Positions 1 to 7,510 of a stretch of 64,000 nucleotides of DNA are shown here, piece after piece. How positions within the stretch are numbered: position 1 is the first letter of the stretch; each line of letters begins with the position of its first letter. This DNA is from Mycobacterium sp. M26 (GTDB lineage Bacteria > Actinomycetota > Actinomycetes > Mycobacteriales > Mycobacteriaceae). Where the stretch lies: the NCBI RefSeq assembly GCF_001494595.1, contig NZ_LN929908.1, forward strand, positions 2,207,716 through 2,271,715, written 5' to 3'. The position numbers were made by a program, and so were the translations under genes. The notes beneath the pieces are model-generated. The model was given only the letters and a program-made list of their open reading frames with translations, was not told the DNA's origin and ran no database searches.

Positions 1-116
1 CGGCTCAGTCGCCCGACGGGCTGCCGATGCTGTGCCTGGGCGCGCGGGGCTGGCAGCCGGGCTACCTGACCTCCGGCGAGTGGGGTAACGGAAGTTCGTT
101 CAACCCGGTCGGCTGA
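1..116 (+). CDS. C-terminal end of a hypothetical protein (partial)
   Basis: The frame open from base 3 gives the last 37 residues of a protein whose start lies outside the window and ends at TGA 114-116. The tail is rich in Gly, Ser, Trp and Asn, ending in FNPVG. No family can be assigned from so little sequence. It converges on the nitronate monooxygenase gene. The in-frame stop, GC-rich third positions and lack of other features support a real gene end. Confidence 0.5.
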   Translation, partial: AQSPDGLPMLCLGARGWQPGYLTSGEWGNGSSFNPVG

Positions 117-148
117 GCCGCAGCCGACCGGGCCCGCGCCGGCCACCG

Positions 149-1282
149 TCAGACGGCGGCCGCCGCCTCGTTGATCTCCTCGAGCCGACCGGTGGCCTTC
201 AGGTACTCCTGCACCCAGCGCTCGATCACCGCCGAGGTCTTCTCGACCTTGCTGAACTGCCCGACGACCTGTCCGACCGGGTTGAACGCGACGTCGACCG
301 TCTCGTTCGGGTACTTGTTGGTCGCGGCCACCGCCATCCCGGACACCATGTACTGCAACGGCATTCCGAGCGGTTCGGGGTTGCCGGGGGTCTGCCAGGC
401 CTCGGTCCAGTCGTTCTTGAGCATCCGGCACGGCTTGCCGGTGAACGAGCGGCTGCGCACGGTGTCGCGGCTGCTGGCCTTGATGTAGGCGGCCTGCTGC
501 ACCGGGGTGTTGTGGGCCTCCTCGACCATCAGCCACTGCGATCCGGACCAGGCGCCCTGGCACCCCAGCGCGAGCGCGGCGGCGATCTGCTGACCGGTAC
601 CGATACCGCCGGCGGCGAGTACCGGACGGGGTGCGACCTCCTTGACGACCTGCGGCCACAGCACGATCGAGCCGACCTCGCCGCAGTGGCCGCCGCCCTC
701 GCCGCCCTGGGCGATGATGATGTCGACGTCGGCCTCGGCGTGCTTGCGGGCCTGGGCCGGCGAGCCGCACAGTGCGGCGACCTTACGGCCGGCCGCGTGG
801 ATGTGCTTGATCATGTCGACGGGCGGGGTGCCCAGCGCGTTGGCGATCAGCGTGACCTTGGGGTGCTGCAGGGCGACGTCGACCTGCGGGGTGGCGGTCG
901 CCTCGGTCCAGCCGAGCAGCTGCAGGGCGTTGGAGTCCGCGTCGGAGGTGGGCACGCCGTGGTCGGCCAGCAGCTTCTTGGCGAAGTCCAGGTGCTGCTG
1001 GGGGACCATCTTCTTGAGCATGTCGGCGAGTTCGTCACCGGACATGTTGGCGTCCATGCCCTCGTACTTGTTCGGGATGACGATGTCGACGCCGTAGGGA
1101 TGGTCGCCGATGTTCTCGTCGATCCACTTCAGTTCGATCTCGAGTTCTTCGGGGGTGAAGCCGACCGCGCCGAGAACGCCGAAGCCGCCGGCCTTGCTGA
1201 CGGCCACCACCACGTCGCGACAGTGGGTGAAGGCGAAGATCGGGAACTCGATGCCGAGCTCATCGCAGAGGGAAGTGTGCAT
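149..1282 (-). CDS. Nitronate monooxygenase (2-nitropropane dioxygenase) family FMN enzyme
   Basis: A 377-residue TIM-barrel flavoenzyme of the NPD/NMO family. The N-terminal ELGIEFPIFAF strand, the glycine-rich GGEGGGH loop near residue 195 and the VLAAGGIGTG phosphate-binding turn near residue 222 are the FMN-binding signatures of the family. Family members oxidise nitronates; some actinobacterial relatives are instead flavin reductases or dehydrogenases of CoA-linked steroid intermediates. The ATG start is preceded by AAGGAG at good spacing. By recall it resembles M. tuberculosis Rv1894c. A perfect KstR-type palindrome lies 32 bp upstream of the start, so a role in steroid or lipid catabolism, under KstR control, is a reasonable inference. 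The substrate cannot be read from sequence. Confidence 0.85.
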   Translation of the reverse strand: MHTSLCDELGIEFPIFAFTHCRDVVVAVSKAGGFGVLGAVGFTPEELEIELKWIDENIGDHPYGVDIVIPNKYEGMDANMSGDELADMLKKMVPQQHLDFAKKLLADHGVPTSDADSNALQLLGWTEATATPQVDVALQHPKVTLIANALGTPPVDMIKHIHAAGRKVAALCGSPAQARKHAEADVDIIIAQGGEGGGHCGEVGSIVLWPQVVKEVAPRPVLAAGGIGTGQQIAAALALGCQGAWSGSQWLMVEEAHNTPVQQAAYIKASSRDTVRSRSFTGKPCRMLKNDWTEAWQTPGNPEPLGMPLQYMVSGMAVAATNKYPNETVDVAFNPVGQVVGQFSKVEKTSAVIERWVQEYLKATGRLEEINEAAAAV

Positions 1283-1313
1283 GACCGGCTCCTTAAAGCG
1301 GGCGGTAGGCGAC

Positions 1314-1327
1314 TGGAACGTGTTCTA
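1314..1327. promoter_or_regulatory. KstR-type operator
   Basis: TGGAACGTGTTCTA matches the published mycobacterial KstR palindrome TnnAACnnGTTnnA at every fixed base, and the symmetry extends outward as ACT...AGT. It lies 32 bp upstream of the nitronate monooxygenase start and is oriented symmetrically, as expected for a TetR-family dimer site. KstR represses cholesterol-catabolism genes in mycobacteria. No kstR gene is in this window. Confidence 0.75.
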
Positions 1328-1508
1328 GTTTAGTACGCCCGCATGGGGTCCAGTCCAGGTGTTCCCCACAACGAACTCACGAATGGCTATCTGCCCAGGT
1401 GGACCAGGGGTACACGTCAGCCGCGCGTCACGCATTCGCGGGTCGCACAGGAGTACCGTCGATTGTGGTGCCCGACGACGAGCACCGAGCAACGAATAGG
1501 GGTTCGCC

Positions 1509-1835
1509 ATGGCTGCCCTTCGGCACACCTCGCACCGCGTTCTGATGACCGCATTCGCCCTCGGAGCATTGACCGCGGGACTGCTTCCCGCCGTCGCCGA
1601 CACCCTGACCCCACCGGAGGCGCAAGCCAGTGCGGGGCCGCAGAGTTGCGTCAACGGCGTCATTCCGCTGAACCCCTACGTGGTGAACTGCAACCTTCCG
1701 CGGCGGGGCAATCAGGTGATCGGTGCCGCACCCGATGCGGGCGCGCTGATCGCCTGCCGGCACAGCCCGACCTGCATCTCGTACTACGTGAATTACCCGG
1801 GGACGCTGATCGTCCCCGGGTATCCGAGCTACTAG
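1509..1835 (+). CDS. Small secreted protein, unknown function
   Basis: A 108-residue product with an N-terminal basic stretch, a hydrophobic core (LMTAFALGALTAGLLPAV) and a likely signal-peptidase site near residues 31-40. The mature part holds four cysteines, which could form disulfides in the cell wall or outside it, and ends YPGTLIVPGYPSY. AGGGG stands 6 bases upstream of the ATG. I do not recognise the family. The stop overlaps by 4 bp the stop of the convergent membrane-protein gene. Secretion is inferred from the leader only. Confidence 0.65.
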   Translation: MAALRHTSHRVLMTAFALGALTAGLLPAVADTLTPPEAQASAGPQSCVNGVIPLNPYVVNCNLPRRGNQVIGAAPDAGALIACRHSPTCISYYVNYPGTLIVPGYPSY

Positions 1836-2176
1836 GTTTTCGAGCCCACGCCGGTCCGGCCGCCGACCAGTAGCGCGCCGGCGCCGACGAGCACGCCGAT
1901 CACGGTGACCGGGATCGACCAGGCCCGCCGCTGGGAAACCGCCGACTGGCACTGCGCGACATAGTCGGCGTGCGGGACGACCTGATTGAGGATCGGAACG
2001 TTCGCCACCGTCTTGCTATTGGCTTCCCGGGCGGCCGACAGGTCAGCCGCGACCGCGTTGCCGCAGCCGATGCTTCCGCCGTTGCCGTCCGAGGTGGACA
2101 CCGGAACCAGCAGCGCGATGACGCCCACCACGAACAGGGCCACACCAACCAGCAGGACCAACCGCTTCACCGTCAC
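1832..2176 (-). CDS. Small two-helix membrane protein, unknown function
   Basis: A 114-residue protein with a membrane segment at about residues 5-25, a central extracytoplasmic region of some 60 residues with two cysteines, and a second membrane segment at about 85-105. The GTG start has AGGAG upstream (8-base spacing). The arrangement resembles many small mycobacterial membrane proteins of unknown role. It ends convergently on the secreted-protein gene, with a 4-bp overlap. No enzymatic motif is visible. Confidence 0.65.
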   Translation of the reverse strand: MTVKRLVLLVGVALFVVGVIALLVPVSTSDGNGGSIGCGNAVAADLSAAREANSKTVANVPILNQVVPHADYVAQCQSAVSQRRAWSIPVTVIGVLVGAGALLVGGRTGVGSKT

Positions 2177-2264
2177 GTCTGTCTCTCCTCTGCTTATCGC
2201 CGGGTCGACGAATCGCAGCGGGGACTACCCAACGGGGTGCCGGGCCAAACCCCGGCGCACTTCG

Positions 2265-3341
2265 CTAGGGCGCCGAGAACAACTCCACGTCGGACACCAG
2301 CGGCAGGTCCAAGGTGGTGCGCAGACCGGGCGGTCCGGCTACGACGGCCGGGATCGCGTTGACCACGCGGGCCGCCCCCGCGGCGATGGCCGCGTGGTTG
2401 TGATCGCCCTTCGTGCTCGTCGGGCAGATGTCGACGACATAGGACGGCTCGCCGGTGATCTCGACCCGGTAGGAACCGCCCTCCTGGGCGGGCTGTGCCC
2501 AGTCCGGGCGCAGGTCACCGCGCACCCGGGTGACGTGCTCGACGACGATCACCGGGTGATCGCCCACCATGCCCTTGATCTCGAAGCGGACGGCGGCCAC
2601 CCCGCCCTTCGGGATATGCCCGGCAGCGATGTCGAAGGCCTCGGGCGCGGGCTCGCGCTCGTAACTCTCGGTGACGGAGTCCAGTTCGATGTTCAGCCCG
2701 GCAGCCAACTGCCGGATCGCGCACCCCCACGCGACGCTGAGGACCCCGGGCTGGAACAGCATCGGCACCTCGTCGAGCGGCTGGCCGAAGCCCATCACGT
2801 CGAACATCACCGTCGCGCCGTCATAGGTGGCGTAGTCGGCGATCTCCATACACCGCACCTGCTCGATGCTCGCGCAGGTGCTGGCGAACGCCAGCGGGAT
2901 CAGATCGGTGATGAAACCCGGATCCACGCCGTTGATGTAGATACTCGAATTGCCTTGCTGGGCAGCCTGTTCCAGTGGAGTGATGTACTTGTCGGGCATC
3001 ACACCCCAGGGGTACTGCAGCACACCGGGAGAGGTGCCCACCACGTTGATGCCGGCGGCCGCGATCTTGTAAACGTCGGCCATCGCCTGCGGCATCCGGT
3101 TGTCACCCATCGCGCAGTACACCGCGCAGTCGGGCTTGGTGGCCAGCACGGCGTCGAGGTCCTTGGTGGCCAGAATGCCGGTGCGCACGTCGAGACCGGC
3201 CAGTTCCCCGGCGTCCTTGCCCACCTTCTCGTCGGCCGACACGCACAGTCCGGTCAGCTCGAACCCCGGATTGCTGATCAGTTCGGACAGCGCCAGCCGG
3301 CCGACGTTTCCGGTGCCGATATGGGCGACGCGGATAGCCAT
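2265..3341 (-). CDS. Dihydrodipicolinate reductase-like NAD(P)-dependent dehydrogenase
   Basis: A 358-residue protein starting MAIRVAHIGTGNVGRLAL, a Rossmann GxGxxG at residues 9-14, followed by the DapB/amine-dehydrogenase-like fold (NVVGTSPGVLQYPWG near residue 100 and a central GVDPGF motif). Actinobacterial relatives are annotated as NAD(P)H-dependent amine dehydrogenases or diaminopentanoate-dehydrogenase-like enzymes; many sit in steroid or lipid catabolic loci. I chose the ATG at 3341 because AGGAG lies 6 bases upstream and the Rossmann strand starts at once; an upstream in-frame ATG at 3386 would add 15 residues unlike the family. The gene diverges from the FabG3-like gene across a KstR-type operator, so the two are probably co-regulated. 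Confidence 0.8.
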   Translation of the reverse strand: MAIRVAHIGTGNVGRLALSELISNPGFELTGLCVSADEKVGKDAGELAGLDVRTGILATKDLDAVLATKPDCAVYCAMGDNRMPQAMADVYKIAAAGINVVGTSPGVLQYPWGVMPDKYITPLEQAAQQGNSSIYINGVDPGFITDLIPLAFASTCASIEQVRCMEIADYATYDGATVMFDVMGFGQPLDEVPMLFQPGVLSVAWGCAIRQLAAGLNIELDSVTESYEREPAPEAFDIAAGHIPKGGVAAVRFEIKGMVGDHPVIVVEHVTRVRGDLRPDWAQPAQEGGSYRVEITGEPSYVVDICPTSTKGDHNHAAIAAGAARVVNAIPAVVAGPPGLRTTLDLPLVSDVELFSAP

Positions 3342-3397
3342 TCGTTCTCCTCGCGACGGTGATGTGTCGACCCAGTATGCGCACACGACGAGGAAAC

Positions 3398-3411
3398 TGG
3401 AACAGGTTCTA
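3398..3411. promoter_or_regulatory. KstR-type operator in divergent promoter
   Basis: TGGAACAGGTTCTA fits the KstR consensus TnnAACnnGTTnnA at every fixed base. It lies 57 bp upstream of the dehydrogenase start at 3341 and 36 bp upstream of the hydroxysteroid dehydrogenase start at 3447, so one dimer site could repress both. It sits near the expected -35 position of the rightward promoter (-10 TAGCCT at 3433-3438). Confidence 0.75.
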
Positions 3412-3432
3412 TTTCAAGAATTGTCGCTGAGG

Positions 3433-3438
3433 TAGCCT
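3433..3438 (+). promoter_or_regulatory. Probable -10 element, leaderless promoter of FabG3-like gene
   Basis: TAGCCT fits the mycobacterial -10 pattern TAnnnT and ends 8 bases before the ATG at 3447. No Shine-Dalgarno sequence stands before that ATG, which suggests a leaderless transcript. The KstR-type site covers the region upstream of it. Confidence 0.45.
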
Positions 3439-3446
3439 GTCGCGTC

Positions 3447-4190
3447 ATGGGACGCGTAGACGACAAAGTTGCGATCATCACGGGTGGGGCGCAGGGGATG
3501 GGTGCCGCTGACGCGCGGATGCTCGTCGCCGAGGGTGCCAGGGTGCTCATCGCCGACATCCTCGACGAGAAGGGTGAGCAGCTGGCCGCGGAACTCGGTG
3601 ACGCCGCCCGCTACGTCCACCTCGACGTCAGCGACGCCGAGCAGTGGCAGACCGCCGTGGAGACCGCCGTCAGCGCGTTCGGCAAGGTCAACGTCCTGGT
3701 GAACAACGCTGGCATCGTTCAGGTTTCGCCGCTGAAGTCGATCGACGTGGAGAAGTGGAACCGGGTCCTGGCGGTCAACCTGACCGGCGCGATGCTGGGG
3801 ATCAAGGCCGTGCTGGAGCCGATGAAGGCCGCCGGTGGGGGATCCATCATCAACGTGTCGTCCATCGAAGGGATGCGCGGCGCCTCCTGGGTGCACAGCT
3901 ACGTCGCCTCCAAGTGGGGCCTGCGCGGTCTGACCAAGTCGGCGGCGCTGGAGCTGGCCTCGGACAACATCCGGGTCAACTCGGTGCACCCCGGCTTCAT
4001 CCGCACCCCGATGACCAAGCACTTTCCCGACGATATGGTCGGCGCCCCGCTGGGCCGTCCCGGTAAGCCCGAAGAGGTGGCGACCTTCATCGTGTTCCTG
4101 GCCAGCGACGAGTCGTCCTTCTCGACCGGCTCGGAATACGTGGTCGACGGCGGTCTGATCACCGACGTGCCGCACCGGGCGCTGCCGTAG
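3447..4190 (+). CDS. SDR oxidoreductase, FabG3-like hydroxysteroid dehydrogenase
   Basis: A 247-residue classical short-chain dehydrogenase. Visible motifs are the cofactor loop GGAQGMG (residues 13-19), NNAG near 87, the catalytic Ser of NVSSIEG and the YVASKWG Tyr-Lys pair, and the C-terminal DGGL. The fold and details (MLVAEGARVLIADILDEKG, ASDESSFSTGSEYVVDGG) closely recall M. tuberculosis FabG3/Rv2002, a 20-beta-hydroxysteroid dehydrogenase. The adjacent KstR-type operator independently points to steroid metabolism. It is likely NAD(H)-dependent and cytoplasmic. Its stop is one base from that of the convergent HAD phosphatase. Confidence 0.85.
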   Translation: MGRVDDKVAIITGGAQGMGAADARMLVAEGARVLIADILDEKGEQLAAELGDAARYVHLDVSDAEQWQTAVETAVSAFGKVNVLVNNAGIVQVSPLKSIDVEKWNRVLAVNLTGAMLGIKAVLEPMKAAGGGSIINVSSIEGMRGASWVHSYVASKWGLRGLTKSAALELASDNIRVNSVHPGFIRTPMTKHFPDDMVGAPLGRPGKPEEVATFIVFLASDESSFSTGSEYVVDGGLITDVPHRALP

Positions 4191-4191
4191 G

Positions 4192-5007
4192 TCAGCTCCG
4201 CGGGCCGCGGCGGGTCCGCAGGGCCAGCGAGCTGAAGGCGGCCCCGAGAGCGGCCCGGCCCAGCGCCGGCAGGTGGCCCAGTGCATTGGCCGTTGCTCCC
4301 GGCCGTCCCGGAATGGACAGCGCCAGCACCGGCCAGTCGTGGGCGGCGGCCTTCGCGGCCAGACCCGGTCGCGGATTGACCGGTCGCGGCTGGCCGACCA
4401 ACGCCATCAGGTGGGCATCCTCGTCGCCGTCGGCGTAGAAGTAGCTGTGCGCCAGATCGACGTCGTTGGCTTCGCAGAACCGTTGCACCGCAGCGGCTTT
4501 GCGCCGTCCCCAGACGATCGGCTTGGCTACCCGGCCGGTGAGCAGACCGGCCTCGTCGAGTTCGAAGGTGTTGCACACGACGTGGGTGATACCCAGCGCG
4601 CGGGCCACCGGCTCGGCGTGGATGGTCAACGCGGAGGAGCTGAGCACCACGGTGTGGCCGCGGTCCTGGTGGGCGGCGACGATCCGGCGCATCAGCGGGT
4701 AGACCCGGTTGGCCACCTGCTCGGTGTAGAGCCGCTCGCCGATCTCGTCGAGCTCGGCCAGCGACTCCCCGCGCAGGTATCCCGCGGCCCGGTCCAGCAG
4801 CCGTTCGAACTGCATCCGCCCCAGCTTGTAGCGCACCGAGGCCTCCACCACGCCGAGCACCTCGCCGACCCGGGCCTGGCCGCGCCGGATCCGGTCACTG
4901 GCATGAGCGGTGGCGGTGAAGCCGGCCACCAGGGTGCCGTCGAGGTCGAAGAACGCGCCGACCGCAGGGCCCGGCGGGCTCTCGGCGATCTGCGTGACGG
5001 GGTCCAC
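4192..5007 (-). CDS. HAD-IB family phosphatase (SerB-like)
   Basis: A 271-residue HAD-superfamily hydrolase. Motif I is FFDLDGTLV (nucleophile and acid Asp), motif II the Ser of VVLSSSAL, the motif III Lys lies in WGRRKAAAV, and motif IV is ADGDEDAHL, where typical SerB proteins have SDSxxD. The helical cap between motifs I and II is that of subfamily IB. Likely substrates are small phosphomonoesters; in actinobacteria such proteins act on phosphoserine-like or lipid-phosphate substrates, but this one cannot be decided. The start is taken at GTG 5007, preceded by GGTGGG; a longer in-frame version would add about 20 poorly conserved residues. Confidence 0.75.
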   Translation of the reverse strand: MDPVTQIAESPPGPAVGAFFDLDGTLVAGFTATAHASDRIRRGQARVGEVLGVVEASVRYKLGRMQFERLLDRAAGYLRGESLAELDEIGERLYTEQVANRVYPLMRRIVAAHQDRGHTVVLSSSALTIHAEPVARALGITHVVCNTFELDEAGLLTGRVAKPIVWGRRKAAAVQRFCEANDVDLAHSYFYADGDEDAHLMALVGQPRPVNPRPGLAAKAAAHDWPVLALSIPGRPGATANALGHLPALGRAALGAAFSSLALRTRRGPRS

Positions 5008-5112
5008 CCCACCATCATGCCGATCTTCCGTGCGTCGGGTTGACGCTGAGTCCACAAGACCCCACACTTGCAGTCATGTTCAGGCAGAAATCCACAGTTT
5101 CGGTCATGTGAC

Positions 5113-5898
5113 GTGCTGCCTGTCGAGCGCCACGAGGCGATCATCGAGGCGGTCAGCGCCGGTCAGGCGGTGAGCACCGACGAACTGGTGCGGCTGTTGA
5201 GCGTGTCCGCCGAAACCGTTCGCCGTGATCTGGCGCTGCTGGAAGACCAGGGTGCGATCCGCCGGGTACACGGCGGGGCCGCCGCGGTGGCCGACCGACC
5301 CGGATCCGAGCCGTCCTTCACCGAACGGTCGCTGATCTTCCACCAGGCGAAGGCACAGCTGGCCAAGACGGCCGTTGGTCTGCTGCAGACCGGGCAGACC
5401 GTGGTCATCGACATCGGCACGACAGCGGTCGCCGTGGCGCGCGCCATTCCGCGGTCCTTCACCGGCACAGTGATCACCCCGTCGCTGCCGGTCGCGGTGG
5501 AACTCGCCGACCGGCCCGGAGTGCAGGTCCTGCTGGCCGGCGGTCGAGTCCGGCCCGGCGATCTGGCGTGTTCCAACGCGCACGCCAAGGCATTCTTCGC
5601 CGATGTCTACGCCGACATCGCCTTTCTCGGCTCCGGCGGGGTGGACGCGCGCGCCGGGCTGACCGACTTCCATCTCGACGAGGTCGACGTGCGGCGCACC
5701 ATCATCGCCAACAGCTCACGCAGTTTCATCCTGGCCGACTCCTCCAAGCTGGGGCAGGTCGCGCCGTACCGGGTCTGCGGTCTGGCCGATATCGCCGGCC
5801 TGATCACCGACAAGCCTGCGCCGCCGGCCATCGCCGCGGCGTTCGACGAGACGGGAGGTGTGGTGCTGTCGGCGCGGCCTGCTTCGCAGGGCGACTGA
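5113..5898 (+). CDS. DeoR/GlpR-family transcriptional regulator
   Basis: A 261-residue regulator: an N-terminal DeoR winged helix (RHEAIIEAV, then VSTDELVRLLSVSAETVRRDLALLE, GAIRRVHGGA) and a C-terminal DeoRC sugar-phosphate sensor (IDIGTTAVAVAR near residue 100, GGRVRPGD near 155, FLGSGGVD near 177). DeoR proteins are usually repressors released by a phosphorylated sugar intermediate. It stands at the head of a permease, kinase and oxidoreductase operon, so it probably senses the phosphorylated product of that kinase. The GTG at 5113 is chosen because the helix-turn-helix begins right after it; no clear ribosome site is seen and an upstream ATG at 5068 is possible. Confidence 0.8.
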   Translation: MLPVERHEAIIEAVSAGQAVSTDELVRLLSVSAETVRRDLALLEDQGAIRRVHGGAAAVADRPGSEPSFTERSLIFHQAKAQLAKTAVGLLQTGQTVVIDIGTTAVAVARAIPRSFTGTVITPSLPVAVELADRPGVQVLLAGGRVRPGDLACSNAHAKAFFADVYADIAFLGSGGVDARAGLTDFHLDEVDVRRTIIANSSRSFILADSSKLGQVAPYRVCGLADIAGLITDKPAPPAIAAAFDETGGVVLSARPASQGD

Positions 5899-5920
5899 CC
5901 TCATTTCCCGGCAAAAGGGT

Positions 5921-5946
5921 GCGGGCGGCGTTGCAGCGCCGCCCGC
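5921..5946 (+). terminator. GC-rich hairpin between regulator and permease genes
   Basis: A perfect 10-bp inverted repeat, GCGGGCGGCG with loop TTGCAG and CGCCGCCCGC, lies 22 bp after the DeoR-family stop and 55 bp before the permease start. There is no U-tract. It could lower read-through from the regulator into the catabolic genes, or protect the 5' end of the downstream message. Confidence 0.45.
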
Positions 5947-6001
5947 GGGACCGAACCGCCACTACCGAAACCGTCAAATCTCAGTCAAGGAGTTCGATCC
6001 G

Positions 6002-7507
6002 ATGACAGATTCTTCCACATCAACCGGCGCACCCCTGGTACGTGCGGGCGCCTATACCGACACCCTCGAGCGCTCCACCGGGCGCTTCGCGTCGTTCGCC
6101 GTCGCGTTCGCGTTCGTGTCGATCGCGACCGGAATCTTCACCACCTACGGAAGCGTGCTGAAAAGCTCGGGCCCGCTGGGCATCTGGACCTGGCCTCTCG
6201 TGATCGTCGGTCAGCTCGCGGTGGCGCTGCTGCTCGGGGCACTGGCCGCCCGCATCCCGGTAACCGGGTACGCCTACCAGTGGGTGTCCCGCCTCGCCAA
6301 CCCCGTGCTGGGCTGGATCACCGGATGGATCTCGTTCACCTTCCTGGTCATCGTGGCGGTGGCCGTCGACTACACCGTGGCCGCCACCGTGGTGCCGGCC
6401 CTGTTCGACTTCACCGGGACGGCGCTGACCTCCTTCCTGATCACCGCCGGCGTGCTGGTGCTCCAGGGTCTGCTGGTCGGTTTGTCCACCAAATGGACTG
6501 AACGGGTGAACAATTTCGCGGTGACCGCCGAACTCGTCTGCATGGTGGCCCTGGTCGTGCTGCTGTTCGTCGTCGGTGTGATCGCGCACAAACTCTCGAT
6601 GGGCAATCTGTTCTCCCGCGGTGACATCCCGGCCGACGGGTACTGGAGCTTCGGCACCGCGACCAGCGTCGGCCCCTGGATGCTCGGCTTCCTGCTCGGC
6701 GCCTTCACCATCGTGGGATTCGAGTCGGCCGCCAACCTCGCCGAGGAGACCAAACGTCCCGAAGTCGTTGTGCCCCGAGCCATGTGGCAGGCGGTGCTGG
6801 CCTCCGGCGTGCTGGGATTCCTCTTCCTGCTGGTGGTCACCGCGGCGGTCAACGATCCGACCGCACTGGCCGAATCCGGCACCCCCATCGCCGACGTCAT
6901 CCAGGACATCCTCGGTTCCTTCGTCGGCACCGCGCTGCTGGTGCTGGTGGCCATCGCCATCTTCGCGTGCGGGCTGGTGATCGTGATGAGCGGTGTCCGG
7001 CTGGTCTGGGCGATGTCGCGTGACCAGCGCTTCCCCGGATGGCAGGTACTGCACAAGGTTTCACCGCGGTTCAAGACACCGCTGAACGCCACGATCGCCG
7101 TCACCACGATCTCGGCGCTGATTCTGGGCCTGTTCTCCACCAGTACCGACGCCCTGTTCATCCTGTTCTCGGCGGCCACCCTGCTGCCTGCGATCATCTA
7201 CGCCATCACCGTCACGCTCTACATCGCGACCCGCCGCCGACTGCCCGACAGCACAGGATTCAGCCTGGGTCGCTGGGAGATTCCGATCATCGTGGTCGCC
7301 GTGATCTGGCTGGTGTTCGCACTGTCGCTGTTCCGGGACGCCTCGTTCGCCCAGCCGTGGCTGTATGTGGCCGTCATGGTCGCCATCGGCGCGGTCTATC
7401 TGGGCTACCTGCTCGTGACCCGCGGGACGAAAGGACTCAAGATGCCCGAACTCCGGTCCATCGACGCCGAGTTGGATCTCCTCGGCACCCACCACAACCA
7501 GGGGTAG
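6002..7507 (+). CDS. APC-superfamily amine/amino-acid permease
   Basis: A 501-residue integral membrane protein with about 12 hydrophobic segments. It has the APC-type first helix (FASFAVAFAFVSIATGIFTTYGS) and the helix-6 motif GFESAANLAEETKRP, which is characteristic of GABA/choline/ethanolamine-type permeases rather than of sugar carriers. AAGGAG precedes the ATG by 9 bases. It is the first gene of a coupled set with an FGGY kinase and two flavoproteins, with only 3 bp before the kinase. An amine-bearing substrate is inferred from the carrier family; the kinase next door suggests the same molecule has a phosphorylatable hydroxyl. Confidence 0.85.
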   Translation: MTDSSTSTGAPLVRAGAYTDTLERSTGRFASFAVAFAFVSIATGIFTTYGSVLKSSGPLGIWTWPLVIVGQLAVALLLGALAARIPVTGYAYQWVSRLANPVLGWITGWISFTFLVIVAVAVDYTVAATVVPALFDFTGTALTSFLITAGVLVLQGLLVGLSTKWTERVNNFAVTAELVCMVALVVLLFVVGVIAHKLSMGNLFSRGDIPADGYWSFGTATSVGPWMLGFLLGAFTIVGFESAANLAEETKRPEVVVPRAMWQAVLASGVLGFLFLLVVTAAVNDPTALAESGTPIADVIQDILGSFVGTALLVLVAIAIFACGLVIVMSGVRLVWAMSRDQRFPGWQVLHKVSPRFKTPLNATIAVTTISALILGLFSTSTDALFILFSAATLLPAIIYAITVTLYIATRRRLPDSTGFSLGRWEIPIIVVAVIWLVFALSLFRDASFAQPWLYVAVMVAIGAVYLGYLLVTRGTKGLKMPELRSIDAELDLLGTHHNQG

Positions 7508-7510
7508 TAC

